A DNA stretch of 64,000 nucleotides, taken from Chaetoderma sp. LZ-2023a. Taxonomy: Eukaryota; Mollusca; Caudofoveata; Chaetodermatida; Chaetodermatidae. A program made the translations under genes and the position numbers. Under the pieces are notes generated by a model. It ran no database searches and was not told the origin of the DNA. It was given only the letters and a program-made list of their open reading frames with translations. Below are positions 1 through 10,312 of the stretch, one piece after another; the first letter of the stretch is position 1; every line of letters begins with the position of its first letter. The stretch spans positions 30,866,855 to 30,930,854 of the forward strand of contig CM067363.1 of NCBI GenBank assembly GCA_034401795.1. Direction: 5' to 3'.

Positions 1-1218
1 AGGGGCATAATACTAGGGTGGTCAATCATCCAGTTCGCATGAACCCAGTCGCCACCCCAAAAGCCACCCCCACCCTCTGTGCATGCATCTGTATAGAGCG
101 CAGAGTAAGGACGCTTGTCCAGAATAAGGGTCTTGCCATTAAAAGTAGACATAAATTGGAGCCACCAAAATATGTCCTCTTTTACCTCATCTGATAGGCA
201 TGTTCTATGATTGCTATGCTTTAGGCAGCGCAGGCAGTTTAGCAAACGGCGAAGAAAAACTCTTTTTGAAGCGCGTCGCTTGCGTGAGAAGACAGCCAAT
301 TCTTCTCTCAGTAATGCGAGCCTATCAGATGAGAGTTGCAAGACCATGCCGATAGAGTCAAACTCTATTCCCAGAAATACAAGTCTCTGGGTCGGTCCAA
401 TGACTTTAGACCAGTTTATCATGAAGCCTAAGCTTCTGAGCAGTGTAATGAGAGTGTTCATTGCTAATAGGCATCTGTCTATAGATAATTCACAGACAAA
501 GAAGTCATCCAAGTAGGCAACAATTTCAAAACCTTTACGAGCCATGATACGACGGACTGCTTGGGACAGGCGGTGGAATATACCAGGGGCGGCTTTAGCA
601 CCAAAGGGGAGTTTTGTGTCATAAAAATATTGGATGCCATTTGGGAGTGGCCATTTTAGTCCCATTACACGTTGACTCTGAGAAGAGATGGGGACGGATC
701 TATAGGCAGACTTTAAATCAATTTTTGCCATATAAGTCTTTGGTCACCAATTTGGCTGCATCAACGACTGATTGAAACCGTTGTTTTTCAAAATTTGATA
801 CATAGTCATTTACTGCTAGGCCATATGGCCTGCTGCAGTCATGTATGAGTCTGATCCCCCCATCTTTCTTAGGTATGACCCATAATGGGCTAACAATTAA
901 GGGAGGGGTGTGGACAGGGACATAATTACCATTTTCCCACTCCTCTATAACCTGTTGCAAAGCTGCTTGAAAATGTGGACTATTTATTGAAGCAGATTTG
1001 TGGTTTTCTATTTCTACTTGCTCAATGGAGGATTCAGGGTCAATTATATGGAATCCATCGTTGATGCCTGCAAGGATGAATTCCTTGTCTGGATCATCCT
1101 TCAGCTCCTCCTGCCATGCATCAAAGCATAGACCATGGGGGAGCTTTGTCCTGTCTAGTTTTTTGACCACCTGTGCTCTGAAGCAGGGTGCTTCAATGAG
1201 CATCCAGGGACTGCACAT
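1..1218 (-). pseudogene. Ngaro-like retrotransposon pol: reverse transcriptase and start of RNase H, frameshifted
   Basis: This is the pol of a YR retrotransposon whose 3' part lies beyond the left edge. An open stretch (1218 to 718) begins inside the gag zinc-finger region in the -1 frame and has the pre-RT motif PLIVSPLWVIPKKDGG. A frameshift near 720-735 then moves the RT core (palm with YLDD, thumb) into another frame; further upstream in coordinates, near 1-120, the first RNase H strand (YTDAC) appears. Compared with the plus-strand copy at 42400-43200, about 60 bases of the RT thumb/connection are missing near 270-280. RT would copy the element RNA in gag particles. YLDD in place of YIDD, and no methyltransferase-like domain in the sister copy, fit Ngaro rather than DIRS. 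Family assignment is by motif and order only. Confidence 0.8.
1103..1164 (-). promoter_or_regulatory. Probable -1 programmed frameshift site between gag and pol
   Basis: In the gag reading frame the last codons are TCA AAA AAC TAG, giving the canonical slippery heptamer A AAA AAC (plus-strand 1158-1164) directly before the stop at 1155-1157. Reading on in the -1 frame enters the pol ORF exactly. Twelve bases after the heptamer a stem can form: AGCTCC (1140-1145) with GGAGCT (1103-1108), and inside it CCATG/CATGG (1134-1138 with 1114-1118). Heptamer and frames are seen; function is inferred from retroviral practice. Confidence 0.7.
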
Positions 1219-2309
1219 ACATGTGAATATTTACATGATGTTAACTTACACCCCTTAGCACTATTATATAGACGGCATATTTCATTACCGGCTGTGGAGT
1301 GTGATGCGACAGTTGGCCTGTTCTGAGAGCGGTGTTGGTAGTGTTTGCCTGTATTGTGTTGCTGCTGATTTGGACGGGGTTTAGTCATTGACATTCTCGG
1401 TTTCAGAAAAACCATTTGAATGTGTGGCACATCAGTTCCCCACCTAAACTTGTGCAACTGTTGCAGACGCCGATACTCTCTATCATAAAAATACACCGAA
1501 GATTGTTCAAATGATGAGAGCAAATGGTATATCCGAGTGGTATACGACAGGTAGTCAATTATGCTGGATTGGTCTAAACTCCCCTCCCCCATTAACTCGT
1601 TCATAATTGCCAGGTTGGCGAGAGACCATTGGTTTTGAGTCACGCTCTCAAGTTTGGGTTTTACCGGTCCAGATTTGTAAATTAATTGACCCCCCTCAAA
1701 CCCGGAGATTACTTCTTCGTTTATACTGACCCCGGAGATGTTCACAAAATCTGTGATATCACGATGTGCCACTGCAGGCCCCCTCTGTACATTGGACTTA
1801 AAGTAAATTTGGGGGTCTTGCCAAGATATTATGTCATTTACATAATTACCTGCATCGCGTTCATGAGAGGCACCTAGCGCTTGTGAGGTCTGTCCGCTGG
1901 TATGACCGGTACGCTGCTGAGTGTCTCGTAGACTGTTTACGAAATCTCTCAAGTTGTCCTCATGTGTCTCCTCGTTTTGCGCAGCGAGGGGTCGATTTGC
2001 ATCTTGGGCAGGCTGTGAGTGGGCGGGCGGGTGTGTATCTGGGCCAGCCGACTGTTGTCTGTTGTGAAAGGTTTGCTCAACTGCTCGCAGAATCAGCTTT
2101 ACGTGCCCAGGAGGGATGCCTGACTCTGCGAGGTCACCCCTGTCCAATAAGGCGAGTGTCTCCATCGTGTCAAACCCGAGCTCTATCAGTGTGGATATGG
2201 ACCGCTCCGATATCTTCTTACGTCGGCCCCATATCTCGACGCGTTCGACGTCGGATGGCGTGGTTCTGCTGGCACTGGGTGATGGCATATCACTATTATC
2301 ATTCTCCAT
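1155..2309 (-). CDS. Ngaro-like gag, SAM-like N-terminus and CCCH zinc finger
   Basis: Intact 384-residue ORF starting at an ATG. Residues about 25-85 form a SAM-like helical domain (RVEIWGRRKKISERSISTLI, then LGFDTMETLALL). The middle is Gln/His-rich linker followed by a conserved block (ISGFEGGQLIYKSG, then TQNQWSLANLAIMNELM, then YFYDREYRRLQQLHKFRWG). The C-terminus has C-x8-C-x4-C-x3-H and then C-x4-C-x3-H, a CCCH-type nucleic-acid-binding finger. It should form the particle that packages element RNA. The same blocks occur in the plus-strand copy at 40854-42065. The stop codon lies directly after a -1 slippery heptamer, so pol is probably made as a gag-pol fusion. Confidence 0.8.
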   Translation of the reverse strand: MENDNSDMPSPSASRTTPSDVERVEIWGRRKKISERSISTLIELGFDTMETLALLDRGDLAESGIPPGHVKLILRAVEQTFHNRQQSAGPDTHPPAHSQPAQDANRPLAAQNEETHEDNLRDFVNSLRDTQQRTGHTSGQTSQALGASHERDAGNYVNDIISWQDPQIYFKSNVQRGPAVAHRDITDFVNISGVSINEEVISGFEGGQLIYKSGPVKPKLESVTQNQWSLANLAIMNELMGEGSLDQSSIIDYLSYTTRIYHLLSSFEQSSVYFYDREYRRLQQLHKFRWGTDVPHIQMVFLKPRMSMTKPRPNQQQHNTGKHYQHRSQNRPTVASHSTAGNEICRLYNSAKGCKLTSCKYSHVCAVPGCSLKHPASEHRWSKN

Positions 2310-2390
2310 GCTTTTGATTAGAATATATAAATTGGATGCAGAATTTATAGCTTCATGCGCGATGATCTGGATTTAAATTCTAGTCCGTTC

Positions 2391-2621
2391 CTAATCGTTT
2401 CTCGGCAAAATCGGTACAGAATCGACGATGGGATAAATTTCTTCCGTATCACATATCACGCAACCGTCGCAAAAAGCGGCACAGTCCAGACTGGCAGTAA
2501 TGAGAGCTTCAGATTTTGTTCTACACTTTACCATGTATGACGCTAGTCTATTTTCTTCGCTTTCTGTCAAGACAAACCAGTCCGGAATGCCGTAAAAATG
2601 TTTAATTATTATCCCCGCCAT
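2391..2621 (-). CDS. Small conserved ORF upstream of gag in the Ngaro-like element
   Basis: A 76-residue ORF with ATG start, 81 bases upstream of gag. It reads FYGIPDWFVLTESEENRLAS and ends with a cysteine cluster C-x3-C-x2-C-x2-C (DCAAFCDGCVIC). A homologous ORF sits at the same place in the plus-strand copy (40574-40792: FYRIPDWF, then AALCEGCFIC), so two diverged copies keep it. The cysteines could bind zinc. I do not recognise the family; it may be an extra gag-like or regulatory peptide. Existence and conservation are seen, function unknown. Confidence 0.6.
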   Translation of the reverse strand: MAGIIIKHFYGIPDWFVLTESEENRLASYMVKCRTKSEALITASLDCAAFCDGCVICDTEEIYPIVDSVPILPRND

Positions 2622-3199
2622 TTCTGAACACAGTTAATGATAGACAAATTTTCGTATTTATACGAAACTACCGCTGCTAACTGTATGACTGCTGGCTAAT
2701 TAGACTAATCTGCACAGACGACTTTGCTATATCTCTAGAGGAATCGAAACTTTCTAAAACTTTTAGAAAAAAAATAAAAAATTCTAACACTAAGAGAATA
2801 ATTTACTGCGTACTAGAGCAAGAATGCTTATTGATTTCGCCTGTTTAGCTAAAGTTTTGTAGTGTGAGAAACTTTGATAGAATGGGGAACTTAGCTATGG
2901 TGCATTATTATAAGGGGACTAATGGACGGAGCTGATTGGGTCTGGCCCAGGCTCCTGGCCGGACAGCACGTGTGCAGGCCACCCGCCCATGCATCTGATA
3001 GGTCGGGGGTCAAGGCTATGAATATTAATGAGCTGGGCAATGGGGTGGACATATATAGGTATAAGTATAGGTCAGGTTTATAGTCTGCTTCCACTTGCGT
3101 GCTCAGCCGACTTTCCAACTTTACCCCCTGGTCATTGGGCCCATTTCACTCCTTGACAATCTCAACTCCCTTTGGGAGCATACAGCCCGGCTGCCGTTT
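2622..3199. other. Non-coding stretch, probably Ngaro 5' leader and unassigned DNA
   Basis: AT-rich up to about 2890, then a GC-richer block with TATATATAGG-like words near 3050. By position it should hold the 5' terminal repeat of the minus-strand Ngaro-like copy, but it does not visibly match the A repeats at 39831 and 46134, so this is unproven. Confidence 0.3.
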
Positions 3200-3480
3200 A
3201 TAGGCGCTCAGAGGCTTTTTTTACATTCCACATTGCCGACACTGCCCTCACAGGTACCTATTTTACAGACAGGTGAACTGGAACAACGCAGAGTGAAGTG
3301 TCTTGCTCAAGGACACAACGCCGCAGCCCGTCGAGCTTAGCGGGAGGGCAGAAGCAAAGGACTGGATTTCCTGTGATTTCTAAAGGCCGGATTTCACAGT
3401 TTATCCGTTTAGGTTTTACAACCTGGCACGGATAAACTCACAAGGCCGGATGCCAGGCATCCACTCTACCCACCCGGCGT
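3200..3480 (-). repeat. SINE-like repeat with tRNA-type promoter boxes
   Basis: Read on the minus strand, TGGGTAGAGTGG (3472-3461) resembles an RNA polymerase III A box and GGTTGTAAAACC (3423-3412) a B box, 37 bases apart as in tRNA-derived SINEs. Further on, GTCCTTGAGCAAG (about 3315-3302) is a word frequent in core sequences of animal SINEs and MITEs. No tail or target duplication was found, so the ends are approximate. Confidence 0.45.
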
Positions 3481-4000
3481 TAATAAGTTATTAATGATAT
3501 TAATATTCCCATTATTTTATACACATAGAGCAGCAATGAGGAGACAAATCTCTAATGAAAACAAGCAGAGCAAGTTTGGACACAGGAGTACTGAACATTG
3601 TGAAAATAAATTGACTCCTTATCCACTGCTGTAGTGCTAAGGCCATTGAGGCTGGAATTCCAGATACAAATACATGCACTGGGCACCATGCTGTGTTGTA
3701 CACACTGATCTGGACTAATCCACAATTGCTCAGTAATTCACTGACTTAAAGATGTCAACAATGGCGTAAAATTTAATTGCGTTACAGTATTTTGCTGCAC
3801 TGAGATGTTAAAATAGTGTGGCCTATCATTTACAGCATGGCCTACAAGTGTCTTGGCAGTAGGCTATATATAGATCTAGATACATAACACAGTGTTAAAG
3901 CCACATACATCCTGGTTTAGCAGAGATGCCCAGTTTTGATTTGCCTAAGAAGTAAGATTTCCAGTCATGCTACTGCCAGCAAGCAGTGAGCTACATATAC
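3481..4000. other. Intergenic, nothing recognised
   Basis: AT-rich single-copy-looking sequence with no convincing coding, RNA or repeat signal. Confidence 0.4.
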
Positions 4001-4492
4001 AGGTTTGATGGTTCAAGATTCAAGATTATTTATTCAATAGTGCAAGGTATACAATATTCATTAATCAACCACTGAATGCATTATCTATTGTTTTGTCAGA
4101 CACCTTACACATATATACATATACTAGTCTATAGAATAGATAAATTGCACAAGACAGACTTTACAGGTTTGATGGTTCAAGATTCAAGATTATTTATTCA
4201 ATAGTGCAAGGTATACAATATTCATTAATCAACCACTGAATGCATTATCTATTGTTTTGTCAGACACCTTACACATATATACATATACTAGTCTATAGAA
4301 TAGATAAATTGCACAAGACAGACTTTACAGGTTTGATGGTTCAAGATTCAAGATTATTTATTCAATAGTGCAAGGTATACAATATTCATTAATCAACCAC
4401 TGAATGCATTATCTATTGTTTTGTCAGACACCTTACACATATATACATATACTAGTCTATAGAATAGATAAATTGCACAAGACAGACTTTAC
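4001..4492. repeat. Three tandem copies of a 164-bp unit
   Basis: The unit starts AGGTTTGATGGTTCAAGATT at 4001, 4165 and 4329 and the copies appear identical by eye. It contains TTCAAGATTCAAGATTATTT and ends GACAGACTTTAC. Identity over three units implies recent amplification or an assembly artefact. No ORF or promoter is evident. Confidence 0.9.
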
Positions 4493-4530
4493 ATAAACAA
4501 TTTATAGTTCAGGTATTTAGTAGTTCCCAA

Positions 4531-4800
4531 TTAAGCCGTTAATCCCTTAAGCCTTAATCAATGAAAATGTCAATTTGCACTTTTAAAAAAAATTTACCAC
4601 TGGAATGACTGGCTCTGTTATCGAGACAATGTCATTCCAGCTGTAAATTTCTTTAAATTGTATTCTCTTGTTTTGCAAATTGACATTTCTCAAGGTTTGG
4701 ATGGTCTGAGTTCTAAAGTGTTAACCCTCAAGCCCACAAGAAAAGATTTCAATTTTCTCGAAGAAAATGTCTGTTAATACAGGGGCTGATGGGGAGGCCC
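4531..4800. repeat. Hairpin MITE of the TTAA/CCCT type, degenerate, with an adjoining partial second unit
   Basis: Left end TTAATCCCTTAA, centre GGAATGACTGGCTCTGTTAT in an imperfect palindrome, right end GTTAACCCTCAAG at about 4720. From there another half-unit seems to begin. It shares its centre with the better copy at 7521-7718. Non-autonomous; a piggyBac-type transposase supplied elsewhere is inferred from TTAA. Confidence 0.55.
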
Positions 4801-4860
4801 CACCTTCCCACCCAGAGGCTGGCAAAAGGAGACAAAGACGGTTTGGGCGAACAGTGCACC

Positions 4861-5060
4861 ACAGATTCAAGTTTTATTTATGGAAGTCCTGGGACCCCTT
4901 GGGGTCCCAGGCAATACAGTGCTGAATGTAAATAAAAATCTGTGGAAGTCCTGGGACAATACAGTGCTGAATGTAAATAATACAAATCTGTGGTCCTCTA
5001 TAACTAAACTACGTAACTCTAACTATACAATATGATAAAACCTATCTTAAACTATCTATA
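4861..5060. repeat. Short partial tandem duplication
   Basis: The word GGAAGTCCTGGGAC followed by AATACAGTGCTGAATGTAAA occurs twice within about 70 bases (4883 and 4943 regions). The first copy holds an inserted CCCCTTGGGGTCCCAGGC palindrome. Confidence 0.5.
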
Positions 5061-5278
5061 CAATATGATAAAAACCTATATTAAAATCTTATACCAATAA
5101 CCTATCATGTGGCAGTAAATGCAGTGCAGCGGAGCATGAATGTATAAAGGATTACATGGGAAGTTAGCCCGCCTATCACAATGGGAGAGGGGAACGAAAA
5201 AACAGCGCGAACACCCGGCAAATAGGAAATGGAGCTGCTAACAGAAAACTAAACGTTTTTGATGGAGCGAGGACAGAT

Positions 5279-5555
5279 TCTCATTGGTTAACACAAACCA
5301 ACTCCGAGCCCAAGCGCACGCACAATGTGGGCATGACGTAGCCACACAATGTGACCACCTTGGGCGTAGCCTGACGGCAACGAGGGGCCGAGATGGGTAG
5401 CAAAGGAGCGATGACATCTCATTAGCTAACCCATACCAACTGTGTCCAAGCTCGCACACAACATGGGCATGATGTAACCGCACGATGTGAGCGTCTTGGG
5501 TGTGGCCTGTCGGTGGCGAGGAGCTGAGATGGGTAGCAAAGGGGCTTCATACATA
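5279..5555. repeat. Two diverged tandem copies of a 138-bp unit
   Basis: TCTCATTGGTTAACACAAAC at 5279 and TCTCATTAGCTAACCCATAC at 5417 start two parallel segments. Both contain a GGGCATGA block and end GAGATGGGTAGCAAAGG. Divergence suggests an old duplication. Short ORFs here are by-products. Confidence 0.7.
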
Positions 5556-5769
5556 TTAATGAGCATGGACATGGCTGAACAGGCCGGCGGCACTGAGACC
5601 CTAATTACAGGCATTGTGTATTCCACACCGGTCAAGTGTTTTCATAAACACAATAGACTGGATAGACTTCCTGTCTGGAATACACAACTAGGTGCCACCT
5701 GGGCAGGAAGCGAAGTGCTGGGCAGACCCTCACCACCCCCTGTATTACTAGCATATTAATATTCATAAC

Positions 5770-5945
5770 ATTCCCATTTGCAGACCAAGAGAAGACTACC
5801 ACTGAAGAGTTTACCACTGGAATGACTGGCACGGTTATCGAGCCAGTCATCGAGTGGTAAACCCCCATTTATAAGTGGTCCTCTCTCTGTCTGTAAACTG
5901 CATGGAAGATGATTTTGGCCGGGCTTAAGTGTAAAGGGTCAAGCA
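5770..5945. repeat. Degenerate copy of the GGAATGACTGG hairpin MITE
   Basis: TTTACCACTGGAATGACTGG, CGGTTATCGAG and its complement CCAGTCATCGAGTGGTAAA fold back on each other. The flanks keep CATTTGCAGACCAAGAGAAG and a trailing TAAAGGGT as in the copies at 7521 and 47846. Terminal TTAA is no longer clear. Confidence 0.5.
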
Positions 5946-7520
5946 CTTGTTTTATTATTTTCATAAATACTGGATTATATAGTTTGTAATGTGGGAAGTA
6001 AACCAGGACAGGACGGTGGCATAACAGACACTCGCAGAACATTCGTGTATGTCTATTCAGATTACAAATACAAACATTTATATTTTTGGTTGACTACTTA
6101 TAATTATGATAGACTGTTTAGAGGATGCTGGCTAATGGGGGAGAATCCTTGGACAAGGGAAGGGAGAGGAGCGATGCTCATTCTCCTGCTTATCCAGTAG
6201 CTTGTTTCTACGCCGATTAAATTTGCCATTAGAGATAATAGCAATTGTAATCATTTAGTCATAATGGTGGTTGTGGTAGTGGTAGTGATGTATTGGTTGG
6301 CACTAATATCTGTTAACCAAGTAGTTGTTTTATTGTTTTCTTGCATGATTTTGTCGACAGAATTTTGTCATGTTTCTTGTTTTGTTTTATTCCATAAATT
6401 AATTTGAGTAGCTGCCATTGATATTCAGTTTTTTCCAATATCTCTCCGTGTGCATTGTCCATGTAGTTTGTATCTGCTTCTAGTATTATGTTGGTGAATT
6501 TGAATATTGTTTACAAACGGGCTATGAATTTGGATACATAGTGTGTTCAGGTGTCTTCCCCCAGGTAATTTAGAAAGCTTATAAATGTCTTCTGGTGCAA
6601 ATCTGAGGGGCTACCTGACAATTTAAAATATTTAATTTTTATTTCAGTCACAAATTGTCACATTTTCTGACAAAAAATTTGCACTTCAGGGCGCAAATTT
6701 CAGATCCAAATTTTCACATTTCTGTCAGCGTTAATACTTACCTGAGGGTTAGACCCTCTGTAATGAGAGCGTGAGGTGGGTGAATTGACATGTAGGATAC
6801 CACCCTATAGGAATATTACCTCGTGCGCATGTGCTCATTGCTATCTTCATAATTTTGACAGGTGATGATAAAATATTTTTTCTTTCAAAGCGGAAAAAAT
6901 AGCTAATTTGGATAATAACTTAGAGGACAAGTTACCCAAGTTTTTAATCTCTGAAATTTTAATAGACATGCAAACTGGAATTTTATTTATTTTTCCAAAT
7001 TGGCTAATTTTACCAACTCACCCAAGATAAAATAATTAACAAATTTGACTTTTATTTTTATATCAATTTTGGTATTTTGTAGGGTCGGCGGAGCCATAAA
7101 CCAGTAAATAAAAATACGCCTTATTTGTGAGCTGTACTGTACTGTATGAAAGATGCTTTTTTCACTCTGCAAATTTTGTAGAGCGCCTCAGTCCTTCCAT
7201 GCATGTGTACAGGCTGCTGTATTACACTCACAATCACATTTATCAATAAATCAACCACTTAATTAATGTCATTTTCTGCAACAACAAACTAAACAGTCTA
7301 TGATTACATATGCTTTAACATACAACCTGTTATATATCAAGTACTATATATAGTAAGATACAATAATATTTATAAATGATAGCAACTAAGAGTGAAATGA
7401 GTTAAAATTTCTGAATTGAAAATTACATGCATAGTCCTGTTTGTTTATATGGTCTTCATGTAGCAGTGAAATCAACAGTCGATCATTAAATCTCACAGAT
7501 GCTCGAAATCCAAGTTGCAG
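5946..7520. other. Intergenic, nothing recognised
   Basis: AT-rich, no long ORF, no repeat that recurs obviously in the window. Short ORFs at 5991-6200 and 6987-7172 have no recognisable content. Confidence 0.4.
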
Positions 7521-7718
7521 TTAACCCTTTAACACTCAAGCCGGACAAAAACAGCTTCTTTAGTTGTCTTGGAAAATGTCCCTTTGCAGACCAAGAGAAC
7601 TGGAATGACTGGGTCGGTTATCGAGCCAGTCATTCCAGTTGTAAATTTTCAGAAATAGTCTTCTCTTGGTCTGCAAAGGGACATTTTTATGACACACAGT
7701 TGAGGGTTAAAGGGTTAA
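7521..7718. mobile_element. piggyBac-like hairpin MITE, best copy
   Basis: Flanked by TTAA on both sides. The left terminus TTAACCCTTTAACACTCAA and the right terminus TTGAGGGTTAAAGGGTTAA are inverted copies with one mismatch. The whole 198 bp is a long imperfect palindrome (GCAGACCAAGAGAA at left, TTCTCTTGGTCTGC at right; centre GACTGGGTCGGTTATCGAG). TTAA duplication and CCCT ends are typical of piggyBac-type elements. It has no coding capacity. Confidence 0.7.
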
Positions 7719-8040
7719 AAATCACCACCGCCCACCCCCACCCCCCAACCCTAAAATAATACGCAGTCTCAGACAGGTCTGACTTATAAATATTAAGAGA
7801 CCACATGTGTGTCTGCTTTGAATTGTATTGTTTTGTTGTTAGGGATGATGCACTGTACATAATGAATGATAAGAAATTCTCCATTATAACATTTAACTTT
7901 TTAAGTAACGATCGTTCATTTTTCTGTCAGCAAGTGTATAGCTAAAGTTTGTGAACCCATATGTTTTCCCACCCACCCACCTTCCTCCACTCCCAGCGGT
8001 TCGCTAGAGTTCCCCCACCCACCGACTCCCACCCCCACCA
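7719..8040. other. Intergenic, C-rich tracts
   Basis: Contains CACCCCCACC-type polypyrimidine tracts at 7730-7750 and 7970-8040; nothing else recognised. Confidence 0.35.
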
Positions 8041-8600
8041 AATCTCTGTCATTTGATGGAAATATGACGGAGATTTCACGGCGGTACGCCATCATTTCTC
8101 CATATTATGTCCATAGAAATAATACGGAAAATAGGCGGAGTACTGCCGTGAAATCTCCATAAACCAATACAGAGATTTCATGGGGATACTTCGCCTTTTC
8201 TCCATATTATTTCCATGGAAATAAGGCGAAGTACCTCCATGAAATCTCTGTAAACCAATGCGGAGATTTCATGGAGGAACTCCGCTCTTTTACGGAGATT
8301 TTGGGTGAATACTCCATTCCATAACATCTCAATATTATTTTATGGAAATTTCAGAGATACTCCCATCTTTCCTCCATATTATTTCCATAGAAAAGTTATA
8401 AAATCTGAAGTTCCTTCAGATTTTCTCCATGAAATTACACGGAAATGATATGGAGAAAAGACGGAGATAATACAGAATTTTGTCGGAACACCATAATCTC
8501 TCCATCTTTTTTTCCATATTTTCTCCATAATATCGATGGAGATTTTGGGCAAATACCCCGTTCCATAAAATCTCCATGGAGATTTAAAATACGGATCTCG
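8041..8600. repeat. Chain of nested inverted repeats built from TCTCCAT/ATGGAGA words
   Basis: Two successive perfect-to-near-perfect hairpins: GAGATTTCACGGCGGTAC with GTACTGCCGTGAAATCTC (about 8070 with 8135), and GAGATTTCATGGGGATACTT with AAGTACCTCCATGAAATCTC (about 8169 with 8228). Further TCTCCATATTATTTCCAT words continue to 8600. It resembles a satellite of foldback units or a MITE cluster. An ORF crossing into it (8445-8819) is not credible as a gene. Confidence 0.65.
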
Positions 8601-8750
8601 GTCACTTCTTCAGCACTAACTGACGGTCGCTGCCAATCTCACACTACTCAGTTCTTGTGGTGTCACGTGACAGCATGGACAGGTAGACTGCGGGTATACG
8701 GTAGCCCTCGTCTCGGTTCATGGTTGCTTGATGGTGAAGAAGAGACTGCG

Positions 8751-8795
8751 ATGGTCACGAAAGCTAAACTCAAACAGTTTCTACATCCCGGAAAG
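8751..8795 (+). other. Weak candidate first coding exon
   Basis: ATG at 8751 opens 15 codons (MVTKAKLKQFLHPGK) ending at AAG followed by GTAACT, a fair splice donor. The preceding 150 bases are less AT-rich than the surroundings and carry CACGTGAC. No partner exon was identified. It could be chance. Confidence 0.15.
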
Positions 8796-8833
8796 GTAAC
8801 TAATATTTCTTTATTATAACCATATAGTTTACT

Positions 8834-9232
8834 CAATGGACATTTCCAGTTTTAGCTATGCCCCGCCCATCCCTAGCTAAGCTCCACAAAAAACCTCGCT
8901 CGTGTTGGGATCGATCAATCTCTGAACACCCTGACCATCAATCCAAAACACTACACAGGTAAGCTGTTGATTATTTTGAAACTAATTTGATTGGGTGCTG
9001 TTGCTCCCTTACCCGCCCCGTCAAATTAATTCCAAAATATTCAACAGCATGTTTATTAAATAGCAAAGAATTACAAAGACATACAATGTGTCAGACTATT
9101 TGAGATTTGACGACGGTCTATATGGAACCCTTTGTGACATAATGATTGTGATGTCATCATACACGCGCTGAGCTGATAATGACGTCATACGCGGTTAGAT
9201 AATGGATGGATACTCTGGAAAGGTGAATAATG
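8834..9232. repeat. ~400-bp dispersed repeat with central palindrome
   Basis: Starts CAATGGACATTTCC, AGCTATGCCCCGCCC; central inverted arms around GTTGATTATTTTGAAACTAA and its complement AAAATATTCAACAGC; ends GGATGGATACTCTGGAAAGG. A full sister copy lies at 22390-22795 and pieces at 21740, 47040, 61262 and 62248. No coding capacity; MITE-like. Confidence 0.65.
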
Positions 9233-10312
9233 CTCGGGCATAATAAGTGAAAGTGCATTTCTTAATTTTACATGAAGTAACTCACCATTTTCTTAATCTG
9301 CATCCATGGCCCAGTTATGTGATACCGAATGTAAATGTCAAAATAAATGCCATTAAGGAAATAGTTATAGACCTGCATGTATCCTTTGATAAAAAGCGTT
9401 CTATTAAATGTCACCTGCAAAGAAAAAAAGTATATTCTTCTAAGTAAAGCGCTCTAGGCCTCTCGTTCCAAGGTCGAAATAAATTTTGACAACTTCTCAT
9501 TATTTTTGTTGTAATGAGACAGTCTTAGCGTATACTAATCGTTATACAAAGATTCCACCCTGTCAACCATATTTGGTATTATTTGTTGTTTCTCTGTTAA
9601 CTATGACGTGCGTCCAAGTTCCTCAATATAGGATATTGTTCTATTTACGAAACAATCCAATTGTGAAGAACTTCTTGGGCAATATTTCTAATTTCATCAG
9701 AATAATGTGCTATTTTAAACTTGAATATTTTATTGAATGAGTTACTAATTGGAATATATTGTAATAAAATAGGGATTTAACAGGCCAAAACGGTTGCTAC
9801 TAAAACCAGGAACAGGACAGAAAAAGGTGGTTAATTATGGGTTACATGGGACCTATGGGAAAGAATTTGCCCACATGCCTTTCCGCCCACCACCCTGCTA
9901 ATGATCTGCATCTGAAGTTTGCTGGTGTCGCCGGATAGCTGCTTCATCTCTGCGTCGTTGACCTAGTTAAAGCCCTTCTTTATACACAGAAGATTCCATC
10001 TCCCTGCAGTCCATGAACCTCTCAAACAATGGACACGCATCAAAGATCCACTGAGTGCATTAAGATGAAATGTTCATAATTTATGGTCAGAGACTCTGTT
10101 GGACATCTTGAGGAGTAAAGTGTGCAAATGTGATGTTAGTGCAAAGACAGTGTGATGTAGAGGGTGTTATTTAGTGCAAAAGGTTGAGAGTGGTACTAAA
10201 ATCCTAATGGGTTATCTGTGCCTGATCTGCTAAGTTCTAAAGAAGAATCGAGTTCTTACGGGAAGTGTAATGCAATATAAAGGTTCTACAAGAAAAGACC
10301 GAGCTTAATAAG
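9233..10312. other. Intergenic, nothing recognised
   Basis: Two short plus-strand ORFs (9247-9447, 9486-9740) show no family features and AT-driven composition. No repeat structure noted. Confidence 0.35.

Noticed and set aside
1883-2317. 144-codon plus-strand ORF
   Set aside because: Antisense of the Ngaro-like gag; no family features.
3412-3480. Functional tRNA gene
   Set aside because: A and B boxes are present but no cloverleaf with acceptor and anticodon stems can be drawn; fits a SINE head.
4001-4492. CRISPR-like regular repeats
   Set aside because: Units are 164 bp, directly abutting, with no spacers, in a eukaryotic context.
8445-8819. 124-codon plus-strand ORF
   Set aside because: Its first half is inside the foldback cluster; only the last 15 codons resemble an exon, listed separately at low confidence.
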